In this document: one piece after another, positions 1-7,007 of the stretch
Layout: every line of letters begins with the position of its first letter
Position numbering within the stretch: position 1 is the stretch's first letter
From: an uncultured Adlercreutzia sp.
GTDB taxonomy: Bacteria > Actinomycetota > Coriobacteriia > Coriobacteriales > Eggerthellaceae
DNA length: 64,000 nucleotides
NCBI RefSeq assembly: GCF_958431955.1
Contig: NZ_CAUASN010000007.1
Span: 19,675-83,674, forward strand
Reading direction: 5' to 3'
Program-made: the position numbers and the translations under genes
Notes under the pieces: generated by a model
What the model was told of the DNA's origin: nothing
Database searches by the model: none
Seen by the model: the letters and a program-made list of their open reading frames with translations, nothing else

Positions 1-1
1 C

Positions 2-631
2 GCCTTCGAGACGGGCCTGCTCGGTAGCTACCAGCCCTTCAATGCGGCGCTTGCCCTGGAAGTAGCGCGTGTGCTGCGCGAGCGCGGGTGGGACATTTCC
101 GCCGAGGCCGAGGTCGCCGGCATCGCGCAGGCCCGCTGGCCCGGCCGCTTCGAGGTGGTAGACGTTGCGCCGCTCACCATCATCGACGGGGGGCATAACA
201 TCCAAGGTGCGCAGGCCCTGGCCGCGTCCCTCGCCGACCTGCTGGGCGATGCGCGCCGCGGCACGGTGGCTTTCGCCATGGGCGTGCTCGCCGACAAGGA
301 CTATAAGGCCATGGTGCGCGCCGTCGTTCCCTGGGCCGGCAGCTTCCACGTGTACGCGCCGGCCAACCCCCGCGCCCTTCCTGCCGAGGAGCTGGCCACT
401 TGCATCCGTGAGGTGCTCGCGGAAGAGGGCCGCGTGGAAGCGGTACCCGTGTGCGTGCACGCCACCCCGGCCGGAGCCCTCACCGCCGCCCGCACCGATG
501 CCGCCTCCCATGCGGACTCCGTCCCGGCCATAGGGGGCGCACCCGACACGTCTCCCCGAGCCCGCATCGCCGTCGCCTTCGGCACCCTGTACGCCATCGC
601 CGACCTCGAAAAGGCGCTGATCTGCCAGTAA
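2..631 (+). CDS. folC: Folylpolyglutamate synthase/dihydrofolate synthase, C-terminal part
   Basis: The gene enters from outside the window, and only its last 209 residues are visible. FolC ligates glutamate to folates (and often to dihydropteroate) in the cytoplasm using ATP. The visible part covers the end of the Mur-ligase-type central domain (a GLLGSYQPFNAALAL stretch, as expected where the central domain closes) and the C-terminal domain. That domain carries IIDGGHNIQGA, the family's conserved D-G-A-H-N-type motif, with G replacing the usual A. The reading frame is open from base 2 to the TAA at 629-631. It faces acpP across a terminator hairpin. The call is firm for the family. Whether the enzyme also has dihydrofolate synthase activity cannot be read from this fragment. 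Confidence 0.88.
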   Translation, partial: AFETGLLGSYQPFNAALALEVARVLRERGWDISAEAEVAGIAQARWPGRFEVVDVAPLTIIDGGHNIQGAQALAASLADLLGDARRGTVAFAMGVLADKDYKAMVRAVVPWAGSFHVYAPANPRALPAEELATCIREVLAEEGRVEAVPVCVHATPAGALTAARTDAASHADSVPAIGGAPDTSPRARIAVAFGTLYAIADLEKALICQ

Positions 632-652
632 CGCGACCTTTTCGGAAACAAA

Positions 653-686
653 AAGCCCCCGCGGCCCGAAGGGGCGGCGGGGGCTT
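653..686 (-). terminator. Intrinsic terminator of hpf-acpP
   Basis: A GC-rich stem (AAGCCCCCGC pairing with GCGGGGGCTT around a short loop) lies 26 bases beyond the acpP stop. Read leftward it is followed by a run of T interrupted by one G, as expected for Rho-independent termination. It also separates the convergent folC and acpP genes and may act on both strands. Confidence 0.8.
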
Positions 687-711
687 GGGATGCGGAAGTT
701 ATCCGCGCGAC

Positions 712-930
712 TTACAGGGAGTCGATGTAGGCGACCAGGTCGCCCACGGTGGTAAGGCCCTCGGGCTCGCCGAAGTCGACCTCGCAGGCCTCCTCCAGGT
801 CGCAGATGAGCTCCACCATGTCCAGCGAGTCGATGCCGAGGGACTCGAAGGTCGCCTCGGGGGTGACGGTGGCGGGGTCGATGTCGAGGTTGCTCTCGAG
901 AACGCCGGCGATAGTGTCGATAGTGGCCAT
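712..930 (-). CDS. acpP: Acyl carrier protein
   Basis: This 72-residue acidic protein has the ACP signature G-I-D-S-L-D-M-V-E. Ser35 is the expected site for 4'-phosphopantetheine attachment. ACP carries growing acyl chains in type II fatty acid synthesis in the cytoplasm. A strong ribosome binding site (AAAGGAGGA) precedes the ATG and overlaps the last codons of hpf, which ends only 3 bases upstream. The two are therefore probably cotranscribed leftward and possibly coupled in translation. Other fatty acid synthesis genes are not adjacent. Length and motif are typical for the family. Confidence 0.95.
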   Translation of the reverse strand: MATIDTIAGVLESNLDIDPATVTPEATFESLGIDSLDMVELICDLEEACEVDFGEPEGLTTVGDLVAYIDSL

Positions 931-933
931 GAA

Positions 934-1518
934 CTAATCCTCCTTTTGCGTGAGCAGACCGTAGCCGCCGTCCTCGCGGCGGTACAGGATGTGCACCATA
1001 TTGGTGTCGCGATCAGTGTACGCGAAAAAGTCGTGGCCCAAAAGATCGATCTGGATGAGCGCCTCTTCTTCGGTCATGGGCGTGAACTCGGTCTCCTTGC
1101 GGCGCACGATCTCGTCGTCGGCCAGCTCGTCCATGAGGCGGTCCAGATCGAGCTCGCTCTCGGGATGGGCGTCCTCATGGGCGAAATCGACGATGCGCTC
1201 GGTGGCGCGGACCTTCTTGTCCAGCACGCGGGTCTTGTACTTGCGCAGCTGACGGGCAACCTTGGCGGCGGCCACGTCGATGGCGGCGTACATGTCCTCT
1301 TCGCTCTCCTCCACACGCACGATGTGGCCCTTGATGCGAACGGTGACCTCGCAGATGGCCGGCAGCGGGTTCGCCGGGTTCTTCTCGGTGTACAGGACAA
1401 CTTCCGTGGAAACGGTGTCGGCATCCACGGCCTTAATGGCATTGCCGACCTTTTCCTCGGCATATTGACGAAGGGCGTCGGTGACGGGCATTTTGCGTCC
1501 GGACACGGTGATCGTCAT
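934..1518 (-). CDS. hpf: Ribosome hibernation promoting factor, long form
   Basis: This is a 194-residue protein. The N-terminal S30AE/RaiA-like fold (about residues 1-100, starting MTITVSGRKMPVTDALRQYAEEK) binds the decoding region of the 30S subunit. A variable linker leads to the C-terminal dimerisation domain of long HPF (about residues 135-190, EEALIQIDLLGHDFFAYTDRDT). Long HPFs dimerise 70S ribosomes into inactive 100S particles in starvation. A purine-rich AAAGAGGTGG precedes the ATG. It is the first gene of a two-gene leftward unit with acpP, an arrangement I cannot explain functionally. The family assignment is firm. Confidence 0.93.
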   Translation of the reverse strand: MTITVSGRKMPVTDALRQYAEEKVGNAIKAVDADTVSTEVVLYTEKNPANPLPAICEVTVRIKGHIVRVEESEEDMYAAIDVAAAKVARQLRKYKTRVLDKKVRATERIVDFAHEDAHPESELDLDRLMDELADDEIVRRKETEFTPMTEEEALIQIDLLGHDFFAYTDRDTNMVHILYRREDGGYGLLTQKED

Positions 1519-1848
1519 GGTTCCACCTCTTTAATTCGTGGCCTACAGGGTCAGTCGGGGGCAGCGCGCGGGCCGCCATGCGGCGCCTCGGGCGCGACGG
1601 CCGTGCGAGCGCGCCTCCCTAACTGGAAAGAACAGCATAACGCACTTTCCCCCAGATTCGACGGGCAATTTGAGGCTGCAAGAAAACGATTGCCCGCCAT
1701 TGAGTTTGCGTGGAGATTGCGACATCGAAGCTGCGGCGAGGCTTCCTTTTGGGGAAGGCTTCGCGGAAAAGAGTTACAATAATGCGGATATAGGGAACGA
1801 TGGCGCCCGCCGCGGCGCCCGGAACACGAGAAGCCGAGGACGTACAGC
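1519..1848. other. Divergent intergenic region hpf / nhaA
   Basis: These 330 bases hold no convincing gene. A TACAAT hexamer at 1775-1780 is a possible -10 for nhaA. An AGCATA at 1634-1639 (TATGCT on the minus strand) is a possible -10 for hpf. Neither has a clear -35. The remainder is GC-rich and shows no repeat or riboswitch that I recognise. Confidence 0.35.
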
Positions 1849-3450
1849 ATGGAACCCACTGCGAAGAATCCCGATCCGCACCACATCTTCATCGACGAGG
1901 TCCAGGGGCACCAGCGCCGCTGGCGCAAGGTCATCCAGTTCACGAGCTCGTCCACCAAGGCCGCGGGCATCATGCTCGCCGCGGCCATTGTGGCGCTCAT
2001 CATCGCGAACTCGCCGGCCTTCGAGCCCTTCGAGGAGTTCTGGCATACCCACGTGATGGTGGGCGTGGGCGGCTTCATCGGCGAGATGTCGCTGGCGCAC
2101 ATCATCAACGACATCTTCATGGCCGTGTTCTTCCTGCTCGTGGGCTTAGAGATCAAGTACGAGATGACCGTCGGCGAGCTGACGAACATCCGCCAGGCGG
2201 CGCTGCCCATCATCGCCGCGGCCGGCGGCGTGCTCGCGCCCATCGTCATCTACTCCATCTTCAACGCCGCCAACCCCGAGACCTCGCACGGCTGGGGCGT
2301 GCCCACGGCCACCGACATCGCGTTCGCCCTCGGCATCATGGCGCTGCTCGGAAACCGCGTGCCCAACGGGGTGCGCGTGTTCCTCTCCACGCTCGCCGTG
2401 GCCGACGACATCATCGCCATCCTCGTCATCGCCATCTTCTACGGCCAGAGCCCCTCGCTCGCATGGCTCGCGGTGGCGGCGGTCATCCTCGTGGTGCTCG
2501 TGCTCTTGAACCGCGCCCATGTGTACTCGCTCGCGCCCTACCTGCTCATCGGCTGCCTTCTGTGGTTCGCGGTGTTCATGTCGGGCGTGCACTCCACCAT
2601 CGCCGGCGTGCTCCTGGCCTTCACCATTCCCACCGGCTCCCGGGTCGATCTGCAGAAGTTCATGACCTGGTCGGGCGATAGGGTCCGCGAGGCCCGCGAC
2701 GCCTACGTGGAAACGGAGCCCGTGGTGTTGCAGAAGGGCTACATGTCCACGGTCTCGCGCCTGTCGCGGGTGGCCCGCGAGGTGGTGCCCCCGGCCACGC
2801 GCCTGGAGCACATGCTGTACCCCTGGGTCTACTTCGCGGTGCTGCCGCTGTTCGCGCTCACCAACGCCGACGTGAGCTTCCTCGGCGGCGATGTGCTCGC
2901 CATGGTGTCGAGCCCGGTGTTCTTCGGCGTGTTCTTCGGCCTGCTTCTGGGCAAGCCCATCGGCATCATGCTCTTCAGCTTCCTCACGGTGAAGTTCAAG
3001 ATCGCGAAGTTGCCGGACCACGTGAACTGGATCCACATGCTCGGCGCCGGCATCCTCGGCGGCGTGGGATTCACTATGGCCATTTTCGTGGCGAACCTGG
3101 CCTTCCCGGATGCGACGCTCATTGCCGATGCGAAGATCGGCATCCTTTCGGCTTCGCTTCTGGCCGGCGTGATCGGGTTCGTGTTCCTGTTCATGCAGGC
3201 GAAAGCCGCCGAGCGCCAGGGCATCTCGTACGTGTCGGCCTCGCTTGACGAGGTGGTGCGCCAGACCGCGGGCGAGGAGGCCGCCGACATAGCCGACGAC
3301 GTGGTGCTCGGCAGCGGCGACGAGGAGCTCGTGGACGATGTGCGCGAGGTGCTGGAGGCCGAGGGCGGCGTGGCGGAGTTCGTGGTGCACGAGCTGCGCG
3401 ACGAGGCCGAGGCCGCCGAGGCCGACGACGTCACGGGCATGCGTCCGTAG
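1849..3450 (+). CDS. nhaA: Na+/H+ antiporter NhaA
   Basis: NhaA exchanges internal Na+ (or Li+) for external protons across the inner membrane. The 533-residue protein has about 12 hydrophobic segments and the family's ion-binding features: TATDIAFALG (Asp156, matching Asp133 of the E. coli protein) and LAVADDIIAI (Asp186-Asp187, matching Asp163-Asp164). It is longer than the roughly 390-residue E. coli protein. An N-terminal lead of about 30 residues and a strongly acidic C-terminal tail of about 80 residues make up the difference. The tail is predicted to be cytoplasmic and is of unknown role. A weak GAGG lies about 10 bases before the ATG. A MarR regulator begins 27 bases downstream in the same direction. 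Confidence 0.93.
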   Translation: MEPTAKNPDPHHIFIDEVQGHQRRWRKVIQFTSSSTKAAGIMLAAAIVALIIANSPAFEPFEEFWHTHVMVGVGGFIGEMSLAHIINDIFMAVFFLLVGLEIKYEMTVGELTNIRQAALPIIAAAGGVLAPIVIYSIFNAANPETSHGWGVPTATDIAFALGIMALLGNRVPNGVRVFLSTLAVADDIIAILVIAIFYGQSPSLAWLAVAAVILVVLVLLNRAHVYSLAPYLLIGCLLWFAVFMSGVHSTIAGVLLAFTIPTGSRVDLQKFMTWSGDRVREARDAYVETEPVVLQKGYMSTVSRLSRVAREVVPPATRLEHMLYPWVYFAVLPLFALTNADVSFLGGDVLAMVSSPVFFGVFFGLLLGKPIGIMLFSFLTVKFKIAKLPDHVNWIHMLGAGILGGVGFTMAIFVANLAFPDATLIADAKIGILSASLLAGVIGFVFLFMQAKAAERQGISYVSASLDEVVRQTAGEEAADIADDVVLGSGDEELVDDVREVLEAEGGVAEFVVHELRDEAEAAEADDVTGMRP

Positions 3451-3477
3451 GGCATTGCTGCGATTGAGAGCCACACG

Positions 3478-3939
3478 ATGCTCGAGCCTCCCCGCTATTT
3501 GAAAGATCTGCGACTCAGCCGCTTGCTCATGTTTTCCGAGCGCAAGTACCAGCGCTTTCTCGCTCCCGTTCTCCGGGAGCACGGCGTTGGTGCGAGCGAC
3601 TATCCCATTTTGCTGGGGTTGTTCCACGCGAAGAACGCCGGTGTGGAGGCGATGAGCCAAACGGAGATCGCCGTGCACAATATCCAGGACAACGCCCTCG
3701 TGACCCGGGCGGTCAGGTCCCTTACCCAGAAAGGGCTCCTCACAAGGGCGGTCGACCCCTCTAATCGGTCGCGCCACCTGGTGTCCCTCACCGAGAAGGG
3801 GTACGAGGTGGCGCGCTCCATCGACGCGTCCATTCGCGAATGGGAAGACGGTCTGTGGGATGTTTTCGGCGACGAGGAGCCAGTTGCCCGGAGGTTGTTC
3901 GCGAAGCTGGCCGAGAGCTATCTGGCGAGCAGGAAGTAG
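3478..3939 (+). CDS. MarR family transcriptional regulator
   Basis: This is a 153-residue winged-helix protein. An N-terminal dimerisation helix precedes a recognition region (about residues 60-85, QTEIAVHNIQDNALVTRAVRSLTQKGL) and the wing (VDPSNRSRHLVSLTEKG), the standard MarR layout. MarR proteins usually repress nearby genes and release DNA on binding aromatic or oxidising ligands. It follows nhaA by 27 bases and ends directly against the convergent nicotinamidase-like gene with no spacing. I infer that it may control the adjacent molybdoenzyme locus through the near-perfect palindrome at 6948-6971. No binding is shown by the sequence itself. Nearby homologous regulators could act there instead. 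Confidence 0.85.
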   Translation: MLEPPRYLKDLRLSRLLMFSERKYQRFLAPVLREHGVGASDYPILLGLFHAKNAGVEAMSQTEIAVHNIQDNALVTRAVRSLTQKGLLTRAVDPSNRSRHLVSLTEKGYEVARSIDASIREWEDGLWDVFGDEEPVARRLFAKLAESYLASRK

Positions 3940-4728
3940 CTAACCGCGCTTTACGATGAACCCCCAGCCCTCCAGCTGATTGAGCTGTTGGGCCGTCGCC
4001 TCGTCGGTGTAGCTCGCCGTGGTGCGCTCGTCGAAGATGAGCGGCAGCTCGGGGAAGAAGTTGTAGACGATGATCGCGTTGTGGAGCACGCGGCAGGTGG
4101 TCGAAACGCCCGCGAATTCGATGCTCTCGATTGTGATCCCCTGATGCTGAAGGGCCTTGAGCACCATCGGCAAGTCGCGCGAGCCGTAGGTTCCCTTCTT
4201 CACGAGAATGGCGTTCTCCGGAGTGAGCAGATCCCGCACGCTGCCATAGAGCTCCCACCCATCGGTGCCGGGAATGCAGTGCGGCGGGTTGAACGTGCCC
4301 TCCCTGGTTTCCAGGTAATGGTCGCTGGGGTGGGTGTCCATGGTGTAGATGACGATGTCGCCGTTGTCCCGGTAGCGCCGGATGACCTCGCAGAGGGCCT
4401 CCTCGATGGCCATTGCCGGCTCCACCGTGCCGAATGCACCGCCGTCTACAAAATCGACCTGGTAGTCGATGACGATGAGCACCCGCTTCGCGTTCGCGAC
4501 GGCATCGCTCTCCTCGACCACCGAGGGGGTCGCATAGGGTGGAATAAGCGAGCGGCCCTGACGGGCGGGGGCCTGCGAGGCATCGGCGCTCCCCCCATCG
4601 CCGAAGGCCTGCGCTCCCCTCCAGGCCTCAAGTCCCAAAGCGCCGCCGACCGCCAGGGCGCCGACGAAGGATCTCCGGGAGAAAAGCCCCTCGGACAGGG
4701 CGTTGAGCGATTGGTAGAACGTATCCAT
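3940..4728 (-). CDS. Tat-exported nicotinamidase-like cysteine hydrolase (isochorismatase superfamily)
   Basis: The 262-residue protein opens with a twin-arginine signal, S-R-R-S-F-V-G (Arg18-Arg19), followed by a hydrophobic stretch, so it is probably exported folded. The mature domain is isochorismatase-like. Candidate catalytic residues are Asp88 (VLIVIDYQVDF), Lys177 or Lys178 (VKKGTYGS) and Cys212 (STTCRVLHN). Two further motifs point to the nicotinamidase (PncA) branch: D-T-H-P-S-D-H (131-137), resembling its D-W-H-P-x-x-H metal site, and P-P-H-C-I-P-G-T-D-G-W-E-L. PncA hydrolyses nicotinamide to nicotinate and ammonia and is normally cytoplasmic, so export is unusual. It is the last gene of a leftward operon with two rhodanese-like proteins and a TorD chaperone. 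The natural substrate is unknown; another amide or a thioester is possible. Confidence 0.75.
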   Translation of the reverse strand: MDTFYQSLNALSEGLFSRRSFVGALAVGGALGLEAWRGAQAFGDGGSADASQAPARQGRSLIPPYATPSVVEESDAVANAKRVLIVIDYQVDFVDGGAFGTVEPAMAIEEALCEVIRRYRDNGDIVIYTMDTHPSDHYLETREGTFNPPHCIPGTDGWELYGSVRDLLTPENAILVKKGTYGSRDLPMVLKALQHQGITIESIEFAGVSTTCRVLHNAIIVYNFFPELPLIFDERTTASYTDEATAQQLNQLEGWGFIVKRG

Positions 4729-4780
4729 AAAGGTCTCCTTAGGGAAAAGAGCGTCTCGGCCTGCGGTGCGCTCCGTAGGG

Positions 4781-5377
4781 CTAGCAGCCGTAGGTGAGCT
4801 TCGGAACCACGATGTCGCGTCCCTGGGCGAGCCAGCCGTTCATGCCGCCGTCGAGCACGGAGATGCGTTCGGCGGGGTAGCCGATCTCCAGAAGGGCGGC
4901 GAAGGCGCGGGCGGACTCCTCGTTGTCGGTGCCGGCGATGAGGAGAGCCGGTGCGTCGGCGAACTCGCGCTCTCGGATGCCCAGCTGATTCACGGGGATG
5001 TTGAGGCATTCCCACGGGAACTGCATGGCGGCATAGGTCGCTGGGGTGCGCACGTCGACGGCTGTCCCATCGCCGCGGGCGACCGCTTCCTCGAATTCGT
5101 CGGCGGAGAGCAGGTTTGATGCGGGGACGGGCTCCTCGCTTCCGAAGGCGTAGGGGTCGAGGCCCTCGGGAGCGCTGTCTTCGGGAGTCGGCTCGCTGTT
5201 TTGGGGGGCGCCGGCCTCCTCCTGCTCATTCGGCGCCGATTCCGCCGCCTCCGGTTCGGACGCGGCGGGACTTCCGCATCCGAGCAACGTTGCCGGAAGC
5301 GCCAGCAGGCACGCCGCCAACAGAGAGGCGACGGCAAGGGAGTGAAGCGTAATAGAGGGCGATGACGGTCTTTTCAT
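4781..5377 (-). CDS. Rhodanese-like lipoprotein lacking the catalytic cysteine
   Basis: This 198-residue protein has a type II signal peptide with lipobox L-L-G-C (Cys34), so it should be anchored outside the membrane. An acidic, proline-rich linker (about residues 36-85) leads to a rhodanese fold (about 86-190) with AVDVRTPATY and VLDGGMNGWLAQG. At the usual active-site loop, where Y-C-x-x-G-x-R is expected, the sequence is LLIAGTDNEESA. The persulfide-carrying cysteine is therefore missing. The only late cysteine is the terminal residue. It is probably a binding or partner protein rather than a sulfurtransferase. It lies 33 bases after the catalytic-type rhodanese gene and 52 before the nicotinamidase-like gene, in the same operon. 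Confidence 0.78.
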   Translation of the reverse strand: MKRPSSPSITLHSLAVASLLAACLLALPATLLGCGSPAASEPEAAESAPNEQEEAGAPQNSEPTPEDSAPEGLDPYAFGSEEPVPASNLLSADEFEEAVARGDGTAVDVRTPATYAAMQFPWECLNIPVNQLGIREREFADAPALLIAGTDNEESARAFAALLEIGYPAERISVLDGGMNGWLAQGRDIVVPKLTYGC

Positions 5378-5410
5378 GGGAATCCAATCACTTTCGGCGC
5401 GGTGTGCGCT

Positions 5411-6193
5411 TTAGGGGGCGGGGTAGAGAAGGTCGAAATCTATAGGGGGCATATCGAGTCGCCACAGGTAGTACTCGGGGTGGTCGGCATCGGCGTAGGA
5501 GACGATCTGCATCAAATGGGGCCCTTCGTAGTCCCACTGGCCGCCCACGTTGTAGAGGAGCGACTCGTCCCAGCCCAGGTGCACGAGGAGCGCCTTCGCC
5601 ATGGCCGCATAGCCGCCGCCTCCGCACATGAGGAAGATCGGCTTGTCTTTGGGGAAGAGTTCCTCGAGGATCTGGAGGGACTGCGTGTAGTTTGCTCTCG
5701 CGTCTGCCACGGCAAGCTCGCCATCCCAGGCGATGTCAAAGAGGCAGCTGCCCTCGTAGGCCCCGGCGACAGGGAGGTCTGCCAGAGTGCCGAGATAGGG
5801 GAAGGGCACGACCGTGAAGCCCTCCAGGGCCATGGAGAGCTTGGAGCTCCCCCCGATGGACTCGTAGTCGGCCGGATCGTCGAACAGCCTCAAGTCGCGG
5901 TAGGCGATGTCGTCACGGAGGAGGTAGTCGTCGATGGTGCTCATATTGATGTTGGCATCCACGCCGAAGGGGCTGTTGACATCGGGCTGGGCCGGTGGCA
6001 GCGAACCGGCCTGGGCGATGTCCGATTCCTCCGAGGGCGGCTTCGTCGGTGCCTGCGGATCGCCGCTTTCGGTCGAGCATGCCGCGAGCGTCATGATACC
6101 GCCGCTTACCGCCAGCGTGGCGCCGACGAGGAAGGTGCGCCGGCTCGGCGCGACCATGCTTGCACGGGATGGACAAAAGATGCGGTGTTCCAT
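5411..6193 (-). CDS. Tat-exported rhodanese-like lipoprotein
   Basis: The 260-residue protein has an S-R-R-T-F-L-V-G Tat motif (Arg18-Arg19) and a lipobox-like L-A-A-C ending at Cys39, so it is probably exported folded and lipid-anchored. The rest is a divergent rhodanese domain. The active-site-like loop M-C-G-G-G-G-Y-A-A-M-A-K places Cys190 where rhodaneses carry the persulfide, followed by YNVGGQWDYEG. The substrate is unknown, but a sulfur transfer or cyanide/sulfane role beside a molybdoenzyme is plausible. An AGGAGG nine bases before the ATG overlaps the stop of torD and supports the chosen start. Met13 is an alternative. It is the second gene of the leftward operon. Confidence 0.75.
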   Translation of the reverse strand: MEHRIFCPSRASMVAPSRRTFLVGATLAVSGGIMTLAACSTESGDPQAPTKPPSEESDIAQAGSLPPAQPDVNSPFGVDANINMSTIDDYLLRDDIAYRDLRLFDDPADYESIGGSSKLSMALEGFTVVPFPYLGTLADLPVAGAYEGSCLFDIAWDGELAVADARANYTQSLQILEELFPKDKPIFLMCGGGGYAAMAKALLVHLGWDESLLYNVGGQWDYEGPHLMQIVSYADADHPEYYLWRLDMPPIDFDLLYPAP

Positions 6194-6205
6194 GGCGTGC
6201 GCCTC

Positions 6206-6868
6206 CTACTCCCCTTCGCGGGCCATCTCTTCGAAGAATTCCCCCATCGCCATGAGGAAGCCCCTGAAGAACTCCGTTTGGGCATAGGGCAGCGCCGCGT
6301 CGCAATAGCGGGGCGCCCAGCAGGCGAGGTGGCCGTGCATGAGGCGGTCTGCCAGCGTCTCGGCCCGCTCGCGATCTCCCGCGGCCGCCGCCGTGCGGGC
6401 CTGGCGGTAAAGATAGGCGGCAAGCGCAAGCTCGTTGCCGAGGTAGTCCACGCGCTCGTGATTGGATTCAGAGGGGGCGACGGCGGCCTCCCGCATAAGG
6501 CGGTTCATGTCGCTCATGGTTCCTTCGCCCTTGCTGCGGTAGAACTCCTCGTAGGGGGGCCTCACCCCCGTCTCCGACACGCCACGAAAGAGCGCCGTTC
6601 TGTCCACGGCGAGTTTCTGCTGCATCGTCTCGAGATGCTCGGCAGCGCCCGCATCATCGAGAAACCTCCTCAGGTGCGCGATGGCCGGCGAATCGTCGTT
6701 TTCCATGGCGAACAACTCGGGAATTGCCGCCGCCGCGTTTCGCACGAAGGCGCTCCCCGGAACGGGAATGGGATTGTTGAGCACGTGGGCCATCCACTGG
6801 CAGAGCACCTCGCTCGCGTCGACCCCCTCGCCTGTGGCGCGATCGGCGCCCCGTTCTTCTCCCCTCAT
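6206..6868 (-). CDS. TorD/DmsD family molybdoenzyme chaperone
   Basis: This 220-residue, largely helical cytoplasmic protein belongs to the TorD family, which holds Tat-signal-bearing molybdoenzymes until cofactor insertion is complete. Family marks are PYEEFYRSKGEG in the middle and GHLACWAPRYCDAA followed by TEFFRGFLMAMGEFF near the end, resembling the H-L-x-P-W core. The frame stays open to 6925, but AAGGAGGAATCA stands directly before the ATG at 6868, so that start is chosen. It is transcribed divergently from the Tat-dependent molybdopterin catalytic subunit, which is its probable client. It leads the leftward operon of exported accessory proteins. Confidence 0.82.
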   Translation of the reverse strand: MRGEERGADRATGEGVDASEVLCQWMAHVLNNPIPVPGSAFVRNAAAAIPELFAMENDDSPAIAHLRRFLDDAGAAEHLETMQQKLAVDRTALFRGVSETGVRPPYEEFYRSKGEGTMSDMNRLMREAAVAPSESNHERVDYLGNELALAAYLYRQARTAAAAGDRERAETLADRLMHGHLACWAPRYCDAALPYAQTEFFRGFLMAMGEFFEEMAREGE

Positions 6869-6947
6869 TGATTCCTCCTTCATCAGTGCCGGAAGAAAAC
6901 TTCCTCCAAAGTGTTGACAAATCAAAACTTTGTCGTCATTGTAACAG

Positions 6948-6971
6948 TTGACTTATCAATTGTTAAGTCAA
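6948..6971. promoter_or_regulatory. Near-perfect palindromic operator in the divergent torD / molybdoenzyme promoter region
   Basis: The arms TTGACTTA (6948-6955) and TAAGTCAA (6964-6971) are exact inverted repeats. The centre TCAATTGT holds a CAATTG palindrome, so 22 of 24 positions are symmetric. A second dyad, GACAAA / TTTGTC, lies at 6916-6934. The AT-rich 139-base region divides the leftward torD operon from the rightward reductase operon. A TTGACA at 6914-6919 with ATTGTA 18 bases on is one possible rightward promoter. The dyad size fits a dimeric MarR-type repressor, and a MarR gene lies at 3478. That link is inference. Confidence 0.65.
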
Positions 6972-7007
6972 TAGTTCAAATGAATCACCACAAAGGAGGA
7001 GGATTCA

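Noticed and set aside
2146..3777. Leftward 543-codon frame opposite nhaA
   Set aside because: Composition typical of reverse-strand shadows; overlaps two well-supported genes.
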